From Zymoseptoria tritici IPO323 (Eukaryota > Ascomycota > Dothideomycetes > Mycosphaerellales > Mycosphaerellaceae): a DNA stretch of 64,000 nt. This document shows, in pieces, positions 54,498 to 63,335 of the stretch (the first letter of the stretch is position 1; each line of letters opens with the position of its first letter). The stretch spans positions 248,001 through 312,000 of the forward strand of contig NC_018203.1 of the NCBI RefSeq assembly GCF_000219625.1, in the 5' to 3' direction. The notes under the pieces were generated by a model that saw only the letters and a list, made by a program, of their open reading frames with translations, did no database searches and had not been told where the DNA came from. Both the position numbers and the translations under genes were made by a program.

Positions 54498-55046
54498 GAG
54501 CGAGTCTCGGCGAGGACAAGGATGGCGTAGCGGTGGACAAGCTGGGTGAGACGATATCGCAGGACGGAACAAGGATCTTTGAGTCGAGGACACTCTTATC
54601 GACTCTCCGGCGGCGACACCTCTGTCGAAGATTTGACGACAATCAGGAGGCGGCGGAAGTACTACAGAGCGCGGAAAGTCCAGCAGGGAGGCTCAGAATC
54701 CAGACAAGCCAACTACTGGAGCCGGTTCGTCGACACATGGACGAAGCCGGAGCGGTCTGATCGGGCGAGTATCGATAGGCGGGCTCAGCTTTGGCTCAGC
54801 TCGTGCCCAGAGCTTTCTGATAATGTTCTTGGCTCGAGCTGCGAGGAAGCGCCCGTTGTGATGAAGCATGCCGATCCGGCCAACGTGGATACTGTCACCG
54901 GAGGAGCAGCTCTATCGCCTGCCGCTGGAAACTTTCGGAAGACAGCATCGGCCAGCACGGAGCAACTCTTGCATCTACTACGTCCTCTTGTCTCGGACAG
55001 CCAGAACCCGATGGCAGGCCAGCAGACCTGGAACCGTCCTACATAA
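54498..55046 (+). pseudogene. hypothetical protein, one TAG near the N-terminus
   Basis: The frame reads GEERVSARTRMA, TAG at 54528–54530, then a protein-like body (SGGDTSVEDLTTIRRRRKYY, NYWSRFVDTWTKPERSDRAS, then EQLLHLLRPLVSDSQNPM) to 55046. Only a GTG (54546) is available after the TAG, giving 166 codons. TGG- or CAG-to-TAG would explain the stop. Family unknown. Confidence 0.4.
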
Positions 55047-55049
55047 TCT

Positions 55050-55860
55050 CCTCCCCTCAAGTCTGCCACAGAGAACACCCAGCCCACAACGAAAGCTCTA
55101 CCATAAGGAATCGAAGAGATAGTATTCGTATGATGTGCAATCGGCAAAGCTATGCTGTGGGAGGTCGAATGTTCAATTTTAACGGCTTCGACAGGCACGC
55201 TGAAATGATCTGTGGTGCCTTGTAAGTGGAGAGCAGATGTATATTGAAGCCTATGCTAGACAACGAACATAAGGAATAAGCCGCAGACCTCAATCCCCTG
55301 ATGCTCTCGACTTTCTTCGTCAAAGTTCGAAAGTTCTCCCTACGACTACCGGTCAGGTCACCGCCTAGAGGTATTCGCTCGGTCTGAATCAGCTATCAAC
55401 CCCGTTAAACAGATCTCTGGCTGATTGTAGAACCTACCCGCCATGATCATCCTTCCGGCTTCTTAACGCAGCCGAATCGTGCCGCTCCGATGAATCGTAG
55501 TCTTTGTTTCCTTACGCAACAAGATTCGCTACAAACGAGGATCATGTTTCAGACAACGATGTAGACTATAGTCGACGCTTTTCTTAGAGTCTGCATCGTC
55601 ACACGGTATTGGATGTGAGTGTAGGATCAGATTCGAGCAAGGCCCCGTCCAGCGTCGCCGGCAGGAAGATTTGAAGCGAGGATGACGTAGCTCAGCGTGG
55701 AAGTCCATGTATGGTGGTAACGCAATATCTTCGTAAAAACTATCGGCTTGGTTGACGGATCAGTGTAGTTAGCTGTTCGGAGAGTTTTGCAACTATAGGC
55801 ATGGTCGGTAAAGTGGCACAGTGGGCGGCGGTCAAGTCTTGCAGGCAGTGAAATCCGGGA
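55050..55860. other. gene-free stretch
   Basis: No frame over 60 codons starts between about 55200 and 55860, the longest such gap in the window. I looked for tRNA-like and 5S-like segments and found none I can support. Confidence 0.5.
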
Positions 55861-56179
55861 CTTTTCACAAGCGGATTGTCAAAGTCTCGGCCGGAAGATG
55901 ATGGCGAAGTGTCGGACACTGGCGATTCTCAGAGCGCTGCGAGATCAGGAAACATGTTCCCTTCCCTACGAATGTGTTCTCATTTGCGCTCGCAGCCCAT
56001 GTGACGTGAGCTTGAATGTGCAATTCAAACAATGCCACGGCGTGATCGCCCTGCCTCTTGTGAGTCTTTGTAGCCAGTCCGATGGCGATAGTGTCCGAGA
56101 AGCGCACTCGGCTGGCGAGTACTCCAGTCCTTTGTAAATCCCTACACCAATTTCTGGTGTATGTCAGGAGCTCGAAGCA

Positions 56180-56335
56180 GTTTCACACCTGCAAAATGCA
56201 GTCACCACACCCACTCACGTCTTCCATCCCGCCCCTGGACAAATTAGCTCAAGTGCGAGCATGGAATTCTCCTCGACCGCATGCGGAAGTTTGAAGCAGG
56301 CGAGTGCAGGCTTGAAGCGGAGATCGCATTCTGAT
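56180..56335 (+). repeat. family A module
   Basis: The plus strand reads NLSKCEHGILLDRMRKFEAG then ECRLEAEIAF, matching the family A second half with a short internal duplication. Confidence 0.65.
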
Positions 56336-56738
56336 TGAGAAGTATGGTGCCCGGCGGCTTTGACGGCTCTCAAGTCAATGAAACCTGGACACGAGAGCTC
56401 ACATTCCCACCTCGACTGCCATCTGTTCTGGTAGCTTTGAGTTGAGTTTGTGCTGACATTGAAAGCGACTAGTGGATTGTGTAGGCCATTGATATCGGAG
56501 CGACCTCCAGGACGTAGAGCGCCGTTGCTCTGTTGGACGGGGAGAGTAGCTTGTATCGACTCTGCTCGATCCTATTGTCGGCGGGAGCGAAGTCGGCGTG
56601 CCCACGGCGGAACATTATGCTTGGGATGGGAAGCCAGATCTTCTACTGACGTCGGCGGCTGGCTGTTTAGCAGGAGTAACGCAGCGAAGCGTCGCTCTGC
56701 GCTGTGCTTGAGACACCATAGTGGAGAATTTGCGATGT

Positions 56739-57399
56739 TCAGCTGTGAGCATGTGGGATGAGTTGTTTTGGCATGAGGGATGAGTCTGCAAGAGGCTTGC
56801 TGGCATGTATGGGGGACTTATTCATCGAGCGGTTGTAGTAGGTATTGTGCTCCAACGTTGTCGAGCGGAGCATGGTGGTCTGCGTAGAGCGTGGCAAAAT
56901 GATGTGTAGGTGGCAGTGTTTGATCGGAACTTTTGTTGAGCTCATGCTGAGGATAGTCCGTTTGAAATTCGTACGAGTATGACTGGAGCCGGGTAGCATC
57001 ACGCTATTTCGACTGTCAAGTCGCAACGACCAGCTGATCTCGGAAAGGCCACTTGTATCCTGATAGGTCGATACAAAATCTGCTAAACACGAATGCGCCC
57101 CGGCATCGTCGACATTGGGACCGGCCTCGGTGTGGTTGACTCCGTGGGCGATGGAGTCGAGCACAGTCTTGGACGACATCGCCTCACAGACCCACCTCTC
57201 CTTCGGAGCTTTGCGCGTGAACTTCATTGTCTGAACGTTAGAGACCTCGTAGATGGGAGCGCTGCCTTTGATGATCGATGCGATTGGGGTGATCGACTTT
57301 GCAGTCGTTGACTTGTCGAATGTGGAACGGCCGGCTGAAGTGTGTCAAACTCTGGAAAATACTGTGCGGATCAGCAAATGCGCCGGAAAACGAAGCCAT
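56739..57399 (-). pseudogene. hypothetical protein, ~220 codons, one frameshift
   Basis: From ATG 57399 (MASFSGAFADPHSIFQSLTH) the natural reading moves to the next frame near 57325 (STFDKSTTAKSITPIASIIK). It then stays open through MKFTRKAPKERWVCEAMSSK and VLDSIAHGVNHTEAGPNVDD to 56739. The uninterrupted part from 57227 is 162 codons. No domain recognised. Confidence 0.4.
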
Positions 57400-57539
57400 G
57401 TTGGGCGCGAGAGTCTTCGTAGGAGACGAAGGTGTGATTGGAGTAGAACTTCAAATTCTAGCAACGCCTGAGATCTGAGCGATTGCTTTAGGGCGAATGA
57501 TGGTCGTCATATTCCCAGAATCTTGACATGAGCACTGTT

Positions 57540-58030
57540 GACATCTTAGGAGACCGAGTTGGACATACGCCGCTGTGGACCTCGTCGACCAATGCTGAAC
57601 GATGCCGAGCTACATCACGAGTTCAGCCCTCTTCAACTCGTCTTTGAAGTCATCCGGGCCCACTCCTCCCTGGGGATCAAGTTCTCGTTCAAGAGCCGGA
57701 GCCGGATGCAACAAGCCGACAGTCGTCAGCCCTTACTCCGCATTCTTCTCTCCTCCGAGCAGATCTGTGACCATCACTGCCGTCTCGCCAGGGCACAAGC
57801 AGGCGGATTGTCGTAGGTCGTCTGCCGAGTTTGCGAGTTGTGTTCTTGAGTGTGCTGCCGTCGGGCAGGGTTGCTCGTCCATTGAAGGTCTACCATGGTG
57901 TTGATGTGAAGGCGAAGGCGCGGTATAAGGTGGAGGCGTTGGGACTGGTGATTTTGCTGTGTGTATTTGAAGGTCTGTGATGACCTGGTGATCATATTAG
58001 TATGCAGCTGTCCTGCGTCATTGTCTGTCT
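57540..58030 (-). pseudogene. decayed frame downstream of the kinase pieces
   Basis: A minus-strand frame reads QHHGRPSMDEQPCPTAAHSR, then LANSADDLRQSACLCPGE, a stop, and then EREFDPQGGVGPDDFKDELK. A 98-codon minus frame (58070–57774) and two plus frames compete. It may be the remains of the gene that carried the kinase N-lobe. Confidence 0.25.
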
Positions 58031-58044
58031 TTCGCTGCAATACT

Positions 58045-58285
58045 TTCTGAGCGAGCTTCGCCGGCTCCATCTTCGTAGAAAGTCTTCAGAGCGATGATCT
58101 GACCGGTCGCTCTACTGCCGTCGTGTCTCTCCCCGCGGTGAAGGATTACCGAGCCACCCTTGCGACTGCAGCTTCGCCTACTCCATCTTCGTCTTGACAA
58201 TCTTCAAAGCGACGATCTGTCCGGTCGGTCTGCTCTCGTCATACCTCTCTGCGCGGTGGCAGATCGTGAAGCCAGCCTTCCCTGG
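58045..58285 (-). pseudogene. two tandem protein-kinase N-lobe segments
   Basis: Copy 1 (58285–58178) reads GKAGFTICHRAERYDESRPT then GQIVALKIVKTKME and a TAG. Copy 2 (58164 to about 58045) reads GKGGSVILHRGERHDGSRAT then GQIIALKTFYEDGAGEA. Both show the layout of the glycine-rich loop followed by the β3 VALK lysine that binds ATP. The second and third glycines of the loop are degraded. No HRD or DFG motif was found nearby, so the catalytic core is missing. The kinase family cannot be told. Confidence 0.65.
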
Positions 58286-58589
58286 CCAGGTTGAGCCGCA
58301 CAGTTGACGCTACTGGGCTCGACGATGGCGTGTCTGTTGTGGTGCAGGTGAGCTACATTGCTCAGCTGATTAATCGCCCGGTCTGACATCGATGTGATCA
58401 ATATGTGTGCGGTGTTCAACATCGGTGTTGTATCGCCGGTGGGACCCTCCTGCACGGTTGAAATTTTCGAATGGCATACGCGAGACAATGAAGATTCCGC
58501 GGGAGGGAGATGTCGGGCGGTGCGACAGTTTGGCCTACGTAAAACTCTGCGAGCACTTTTGAGAGAGAGCTTAGGTACCTGTCTGACCG

Positions 58590-59290
58590 GCACAAGGGCT
58601 ACAATGCTTTCTTTTTGTGGATTAGTAGTATCTTTGGAGGTCTACCGGGAAAGCAGACAGTCTCGAAAGGCGGTGGCTTCCTCAACAGCCGCTGTTGCGA
58701 GATGCCGTGTGATCATGGCTTGTGCTGCCTCCACATCATGCGTGTGCTCGTCCGGTAGAGGTAGTCCGTATGATTCTCGTCAACGAGGTCTCTGTTCGAT
58801 GTAGAAGTCCTCGTATCGCTGCTACCGGGTGCATATCGGCGTTGAAAGCTCTGGCTCTCGCATATCTTGCGCATCAGAACTTAGCAGTGGTCAGGCTACC
58901 ACAGAGGAGCCTCCTGTGGCTTCAGGGGTTATTGAGAACGTTCCTGTCGGCTGAAAGGAAGTAAAGTGTCGTCGCTATAGCCGGTGGAGTCGTTCGTTTC
59001 GTCCTTGTCGTCCCTGGTATTGGCTGAACGGTCCTCACAACCAAGATTGGCTAAGTCTCCTGCTACGAGTGGTTTGGATTCCGACCGGCGACTGCATGAC
59101 GCCCTACCGATAGTAACGATACGCATAGTGATGACATGAATGGCAAAACAGCGTCATTCAGCATCCATTGTTGTTGTAGAGTGATGTGCAAGATGCGGCT
59201 ACCCGGATTTGGAGCAAAGCTTGATTCAGAGTGGAGCCTTGGCAATTCTGGACATCGTCAAAGTCTCGTCCATGGATGAATTCACTTCAT
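58590..59290. other. no gene that can be chosen
   Basis: Overlapping frames of 60–136 codons on both strands, without motifs. Confidence 0.3.
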
Positions 59291-59581
59291 CTTTTAAAGT
59301 TCGCAGCTACCAAACTTTATTTTGCGCCCTATGAAAACGACATGCTCCTGCAATAGAGCTAACTTTACAAGCGTCCGAGCTCTTCTCAGGGAGCATTCGG
59401 CACGTACGACAAACAGAGCGGAGACTGAAAAGGGCCAGACAAAGACCAGTTGTCTTACATTTCTTTGTCCCAGTGACAACCCCGCCTGAAACGGTTCCCG
59501 CCGTGTTGATACAACTACATCACTTGTGGCACCCACCGTCTGTATCCTAGCAGAGCTTCGGCAATTTTTCCATCTGGCAGG

Positions 59582-60043
59582 ATGGACGCACTTATCTCTC
59601 CCTCCGCCGCCGAACTCAACAATCAACGGACACTCATTTCGCGGTATCAGCACCTCCAGGACCTCGCCAAGCTGATCGAAGACCAGCGCAGAGACACACG
59701 GCACCTCATTTCTCAACTATCGAGTCGAAAGGCCGCGCTACTGTCCAGTCGCAGACATCGCCAGGAGTACATCTCCGACCAGGCTCTCATTCAAGTGTCG
59801 GAAATCCTGGATTTAGATGCAGAGAAGGAAGCATTAAAAGAACGGGATAGAAGGCTGGTGGATGAATTGGGCAAAGTGCTCGATGAGATGGATAAGTATG
59901 CTGTGGACGAGAGTAGTGGATACTTTCGCCTGCATCGTGAGCCTGCAGAGCCATGGTGGAAGTGGCCTTTGCGCCTCCTTGTCCTCCTCACCATTATTTG
60001 CCTCACGTTCATAGTTGGCTGGAGATGTCCTGGGAGTATCTAG
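59582..60043 (+). CDS. coiled-coil protein with a C-terminal membrane anchor, 153 aa
   Basis: Intact frame with an ATG in good context. Residues 1–115 form a charged coiled coil (SRYQHLQDLAKLIEDQRRDT, then DLDAEKEALKERDRRLVDEL). Then comes a Pro/Trp-containing hinge (EPAEPWWKWPL) and one hydrophobic span (RLLVLLTIICLTFIVGW) followed by a short tail. This is the topology of a tail-anchored protein facing the cytosol; role unknown. It is the most convincing complete gene in the window. A 140-codon minus frame overlaps its start. Confidence 0.6.
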   Translation: MDALISPSAAELNNQRTLISRYQHLQDLAKLIEDQRRDTRHLISQLSSRKAALLSSRRHRQEYISDQALIQVSEILDLDAEKEALKERDRRLVDELGKVLDEMDKYAVDESSGYFRLHREPAEPWWKWPLRLLVLLTIICLTFIVGWRCPGSI

Positions 60044-60587
60044 ACCGATGAGACCAAATCATTGCCGGTCCAGTTGAAAAGTACGCTGCATCGGAGACGA
60101 GAGCGAAAGAAAAGAATTGGACCGAGCCGGCCAGCGAAAGTATTTTTAAACAAGCCGAGGGCGAAGGAATACTACCGTCGGCATGCTGGTTTTTGCGGTT
60201 CATTTCAGCCGCAGGATTACCAAAGTTGGAATTGGTGGGCCCGAGAGCGCCAGTGGAGCCCTTCCCTGGGGCGTTAGGAAAGCCGCCTGGCGCGCCCGGC
60301 TGTTGATTTGCAGACATGGCTGGTGATTGAGCACCTGTCGCCGCAGTGAGCAAATCACGGCAGATTCGGGGAGACTTCTCCGTGTACGAATAAGGCATGA
60401 GTTGCTCGAATCGCCAGGAGGCCGAGCTTCCCAGAAAAAGTTCCAATGCTGCCAGATATGTGCCGCCATGACATCTTGCCCTAGCAGAAGTTCGATGCAT
60501 ACTTCTACGAGGCCTATAATGGGGTGATAGGATACCTTCAATGCTGGCCAGGTGGATGAGCACTGCGGAGAAGAACCGAAGCCGCAA
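60009..60587 (-). pseudogene. hypothetical protein in two frames
   Basis: The N-terminal natural reading (KVSYHPIIGLVEVCIELLLG, HIWQHWNFFWEARPPGDSSN) is in the 113-codon frame 60541–60200. The C-terminal natural reading (AMSANQQPGAPGGFPNAPGK, NFGNPAAEMNRKNQHADGSI) is in the 192-codon frame. A frameshift near 60400 would join them. No family recognised. Confidence 0.35.
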
Positions 60588-60625
60588 TCGAGAGGTGTCG
60601 AAGACCAGAAGGGATCGAATGTGGT

Positions 60626-61061
60626 TCAGGCATGTTCGGAGAGCCCAGTCACGGCGGGCGGCAAAGAAGAGGGTTTTGAATAGCCAGTCCGGCTAATCGC
60701 CTCTCGGGGTGGTGTTGTCGGCGGAAATAAAGATCGGGAGAGGATTTTTCGGAACCTTGATTGGCTTGTCCGGCCGATCGCTTTTTGGGATGGCGTCGTG
60801 GGCGGGAATGGAGGTGAGAGACAGTGATTGAGAATGTTGGAGAATGCCACGAGAATTCTGGCGAGCTTCTGCATCATCCAAATGCCGTCGCTCTGTTGGT
60901 CTTTGCAGGACGTCAATTCCACTGTGAAGGGAGGTGAGTCGGTCGCTACCCGCAATGCATCGGTGCAGGCGTGATTGCATCTTCGGGTGCTGCCCCGGCA
61001 GCCGATTCGCTTGGATCTCCCCGAGTTGGCATTGGCTCGCGGAGCACAGCAGTTTCGACAT
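60626..61061 (-). other. short internal duplication
   Basis: The minus strand reads FPPTTPSQKAIGRTSQSRFR and, 30 residues on, FPPTTPPREAISRTGYSKPS. This is a tandem copy of about 87 bp in a 109-codon frame. No gene call. Confidence 0.5.
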
Positions 61062-61195
61062 GTTAGCTATGCAGAGCTCGGGATATCAAGTCGGAGAGAA
61101 TTGCAAGCAGCTTGCAATTCTCTCAGACAACCTTGCGATCCATGTTGAAACGAGACTGAACAAGCGTTTGATGCTGGACGTCGGACCGTTGAAAT

Positions 61196-62233
61196 TCAGG
61201 TTTCGAAATGCGGATCTATCACGGCTGAGCCAAAGACCTCCTCATTCCTGGTGTGCACGCCATCGTTTCTGGTGGCTTGGACTTGAGCGGCGTGCTTGAC
61301 TGCGTCCTCTTCGTCGATGATGCCCTCATCGGGATGCTTGATGATCTCGAGTTCAGCGGTTTCGGATTCGACAGCCTGCTTAACGACCTGGACTCTGGTA
61401 GCCTTCGTAGCTAGCTCAGAGAGTTTGATGGCCGGTAATCTCATCTCGGCGGCTCGAGGTTCAGCGGCCTTAATAGTGGGATCTTCAGTTGTTTTGATGG
61501 CCAAGATCTCAGCGGTCTCGGAGGCCTGGCTTATCGTCTTCGGGTCCGACTCGATTTTGACGTCCTCCTGCTGGGTATCCTTCTGACCGATGGTCTGACT
61601 AGCCTTGCTCTTATCCACGCATTCGCAGTGTTCATCCTCAGAATCGGAATCGGTATCAAGTTGTTCGGTATATGCAACCGCAGCCTCGATCAAGGGACAC
61701 ACATGCCTGTACGAAACTGAGCGTAGCTTCCTCAAAGACGAACTCTCCGTCTCCATAGCCGGCTTGACAGTGGTCTGGACGAGGGAGAACTCAACGCCAA
61801 GATCGTTCCAAGCTTCGGCGAAACCCGCCTGTGCGGAGAGCAGAGTCAGCAAGAACGATAAACATTGCGATGGGAAGACTGACCCAGACAGCATGGCAAT
61901 TTGCCATGTCCAGTTGTTCGAGATCCCGCTTGGTCTTGATAGAGGTGGGAGTTTTCAGTCGCGATTGCTGGTCATCTCTCCTCCTAGTAAAGACTTCCTG
62001 TAAATCGTCAAAACCATGACTTTTATCAGAGTCACACACTGCACGACTCCGGAGTCAGCTGCATCAAAGCTGCCTCGATTGAGATTGTCATGCCTGAACA
62101 CGAGAATCTTCTCCGGATATTGGACTGAGGAGAGTCTCAATTTCAAGAGGTTCGTACTCTCCGAAAGGTCCTGCGCTGTCGTGTCGAGGAAGAAATGCAG
62201 AGGAAAGAGAACAGGTTCCAAGGAGCGAGCCAC
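61196..62233 (-). pseudogene. acidic Ala/Glu-rich protein with hydrophobic N-region, one TGA
   Basis: A frame from 62233 (FHFFLDTTAQDLSESTNLLK-like start, FDAADSGVVQCVTLIKVMVL) meets a TGA at 61957–61955. It then continues to ATG 61894 (CLSFLLTLLSAQAGFAEAW, possibly a membrane span or signal) and a long acidic C-terminus of degenerate AxE/IKxxE repeats (TIKAAEPRAAEMRLPAIKLS) to 61196. The C-terminal 232 codons are intact. If the ATG at 61894 is used it would be a secreted or anchored protein. Family unknown. Confidence 0.4.
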
Positions 62234-62334
62234 AGGAAGAGCAGCTGAAAGTACCGGATGAATTCGATGAGAGCATCGACATGGTGAAGCAGTATCTGCC
62301 CACGGTTGTTGTCGCCATCAGCCCAGGCTTCCTT

Positions 62335-63150
62335 TCAATTCCTCAGCATATCGAGCAGAATCGCTTGTGGAACGAGAAATGCGAACAGCCTCGCATCACT
62401 ACGTTTCCAGAGCCTAGAGGTGCATAGCTTCTTGGACGTGGACATTCGAAACAGAACGTCCGGCGAACCAACCTCCGACGTCTCGCTCATCCATGCGAAC
62501 GGATTGATCTGGAAATCGGTGGAGCAGGTGACAAGGCAAGTGGAGGCGCATGTGACAGGCTTTACCAATTCGTCTGCTTCTTCAACGTCAATGTAGAATG
62601 ACGCATTCGTCGAGACCATAAAACGCGATTCGCTTGCAAGGAGGGAGAAGAATTGGTTCGGCCAAATCTTGAGGAGCTCGGGCTTCGGGTTGCAGCGTCC
62701 ATACTGGGAAGAAGGTCGAGCGAAAGATGTCTGATGATGCCAACATGGACTGCCCTCCCGCCTGTCCCACCAGAAGATGGGTTCGCTGAAGTTTGTAATC
62801 GAGGCTGGACTGGAGGGAGTCGGCGAATTTTGAGGGGAGCTTGGTGGTGTTCTTGGAAAATTGGTCGCAGGTGAGGAGGGTGCGGTGAAGAAGGCAGACG
62901 ATGTTGACAAGACATGGCGGCTCGATGCGGAGATGAGATGGAAGAGAAGAGAAGTTTTCTTTGGCAATGAGTGACGAAATTCAGGTGATCGAAGCAGTCT
63001 TGTTTTGAGGAATGCCGTCATTTCAGTGTTCCTAGACTCCTCTCCCGTTTCATCCGTATCATCGTCTCTTCTCATGACGTTCTTGATCATCCCATCATTC
63101 ATTTCCTCGCAGATGTTGAACTCTCCGGCATCAAAGCCTCCGAAAGCCAA
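62335..63150 (-). CDS. hypothetical protein, open 271 codons
   Basis: Long open frame without an ATG in its first residues; the first is about 15 codons in (EEMNDGMIKNVMRRDDDTDE). A Ser/Pro-rich middle is followed by globular-looking sequence (EPIFWWDRREGSPCWHHQTS, WPNQFFSLLASESRFMVSTN, LVTCSTDFQINPFAWMSETS). After its stop the same frame reads IEFIRYFQLLFLWLAPWNLF, a possible membrane span, so 63150–61196 could be one decayed gene. No family recognised. Confidence 0.4.
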   Translation of the reverse strand: MAFGGFDAGEFNICEEMNDGMIKNVMRRDDDTDETGEESRNTEMTAFLKTRLLRSPEFRHSLPKKTSLLFHLISASSRHVLSTSSAFFTAPSSPATNFPRTPPSSPQNSPTPSSPASITNFSEPIFWWDRREGSPCWHHQTSFARPSSQYGRCNPKPELLKIWPNQFFSLLASESRFMVSTNASFYIDVEEADELVKPVTCASTCLVTCSTDFQINPFAWMSETSEVGSPDVLFRMSTSKKLCTSRLWKRSDARLFAFLVPQAILLDMLRN

Positions 63151-63335
63151 ACTTTATCGCTCCTCATGGCAAGCTCACGATGTTCCCACAAGCTCGCTGC
63201 TTTCCATGTCCTCTACCAGCGCATCTCTTCAGGTCCTGTTCTCGACGCCATCCACAACCCCAAAGTCCGCCATGACATCTTGTCAGATCTTGAGCGCTTG
63301 CGTTGCGAATGTTGAGTACCGTACATGAGTGTGGC

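Noticed and set aside
2426..62233. Recoded stop codons (alternative genetic code)
   Set aside because: TAA, TAG and TGA all occur inside protein-like frames, each only once or twice, alongside frameshifts. Decay explains this better.
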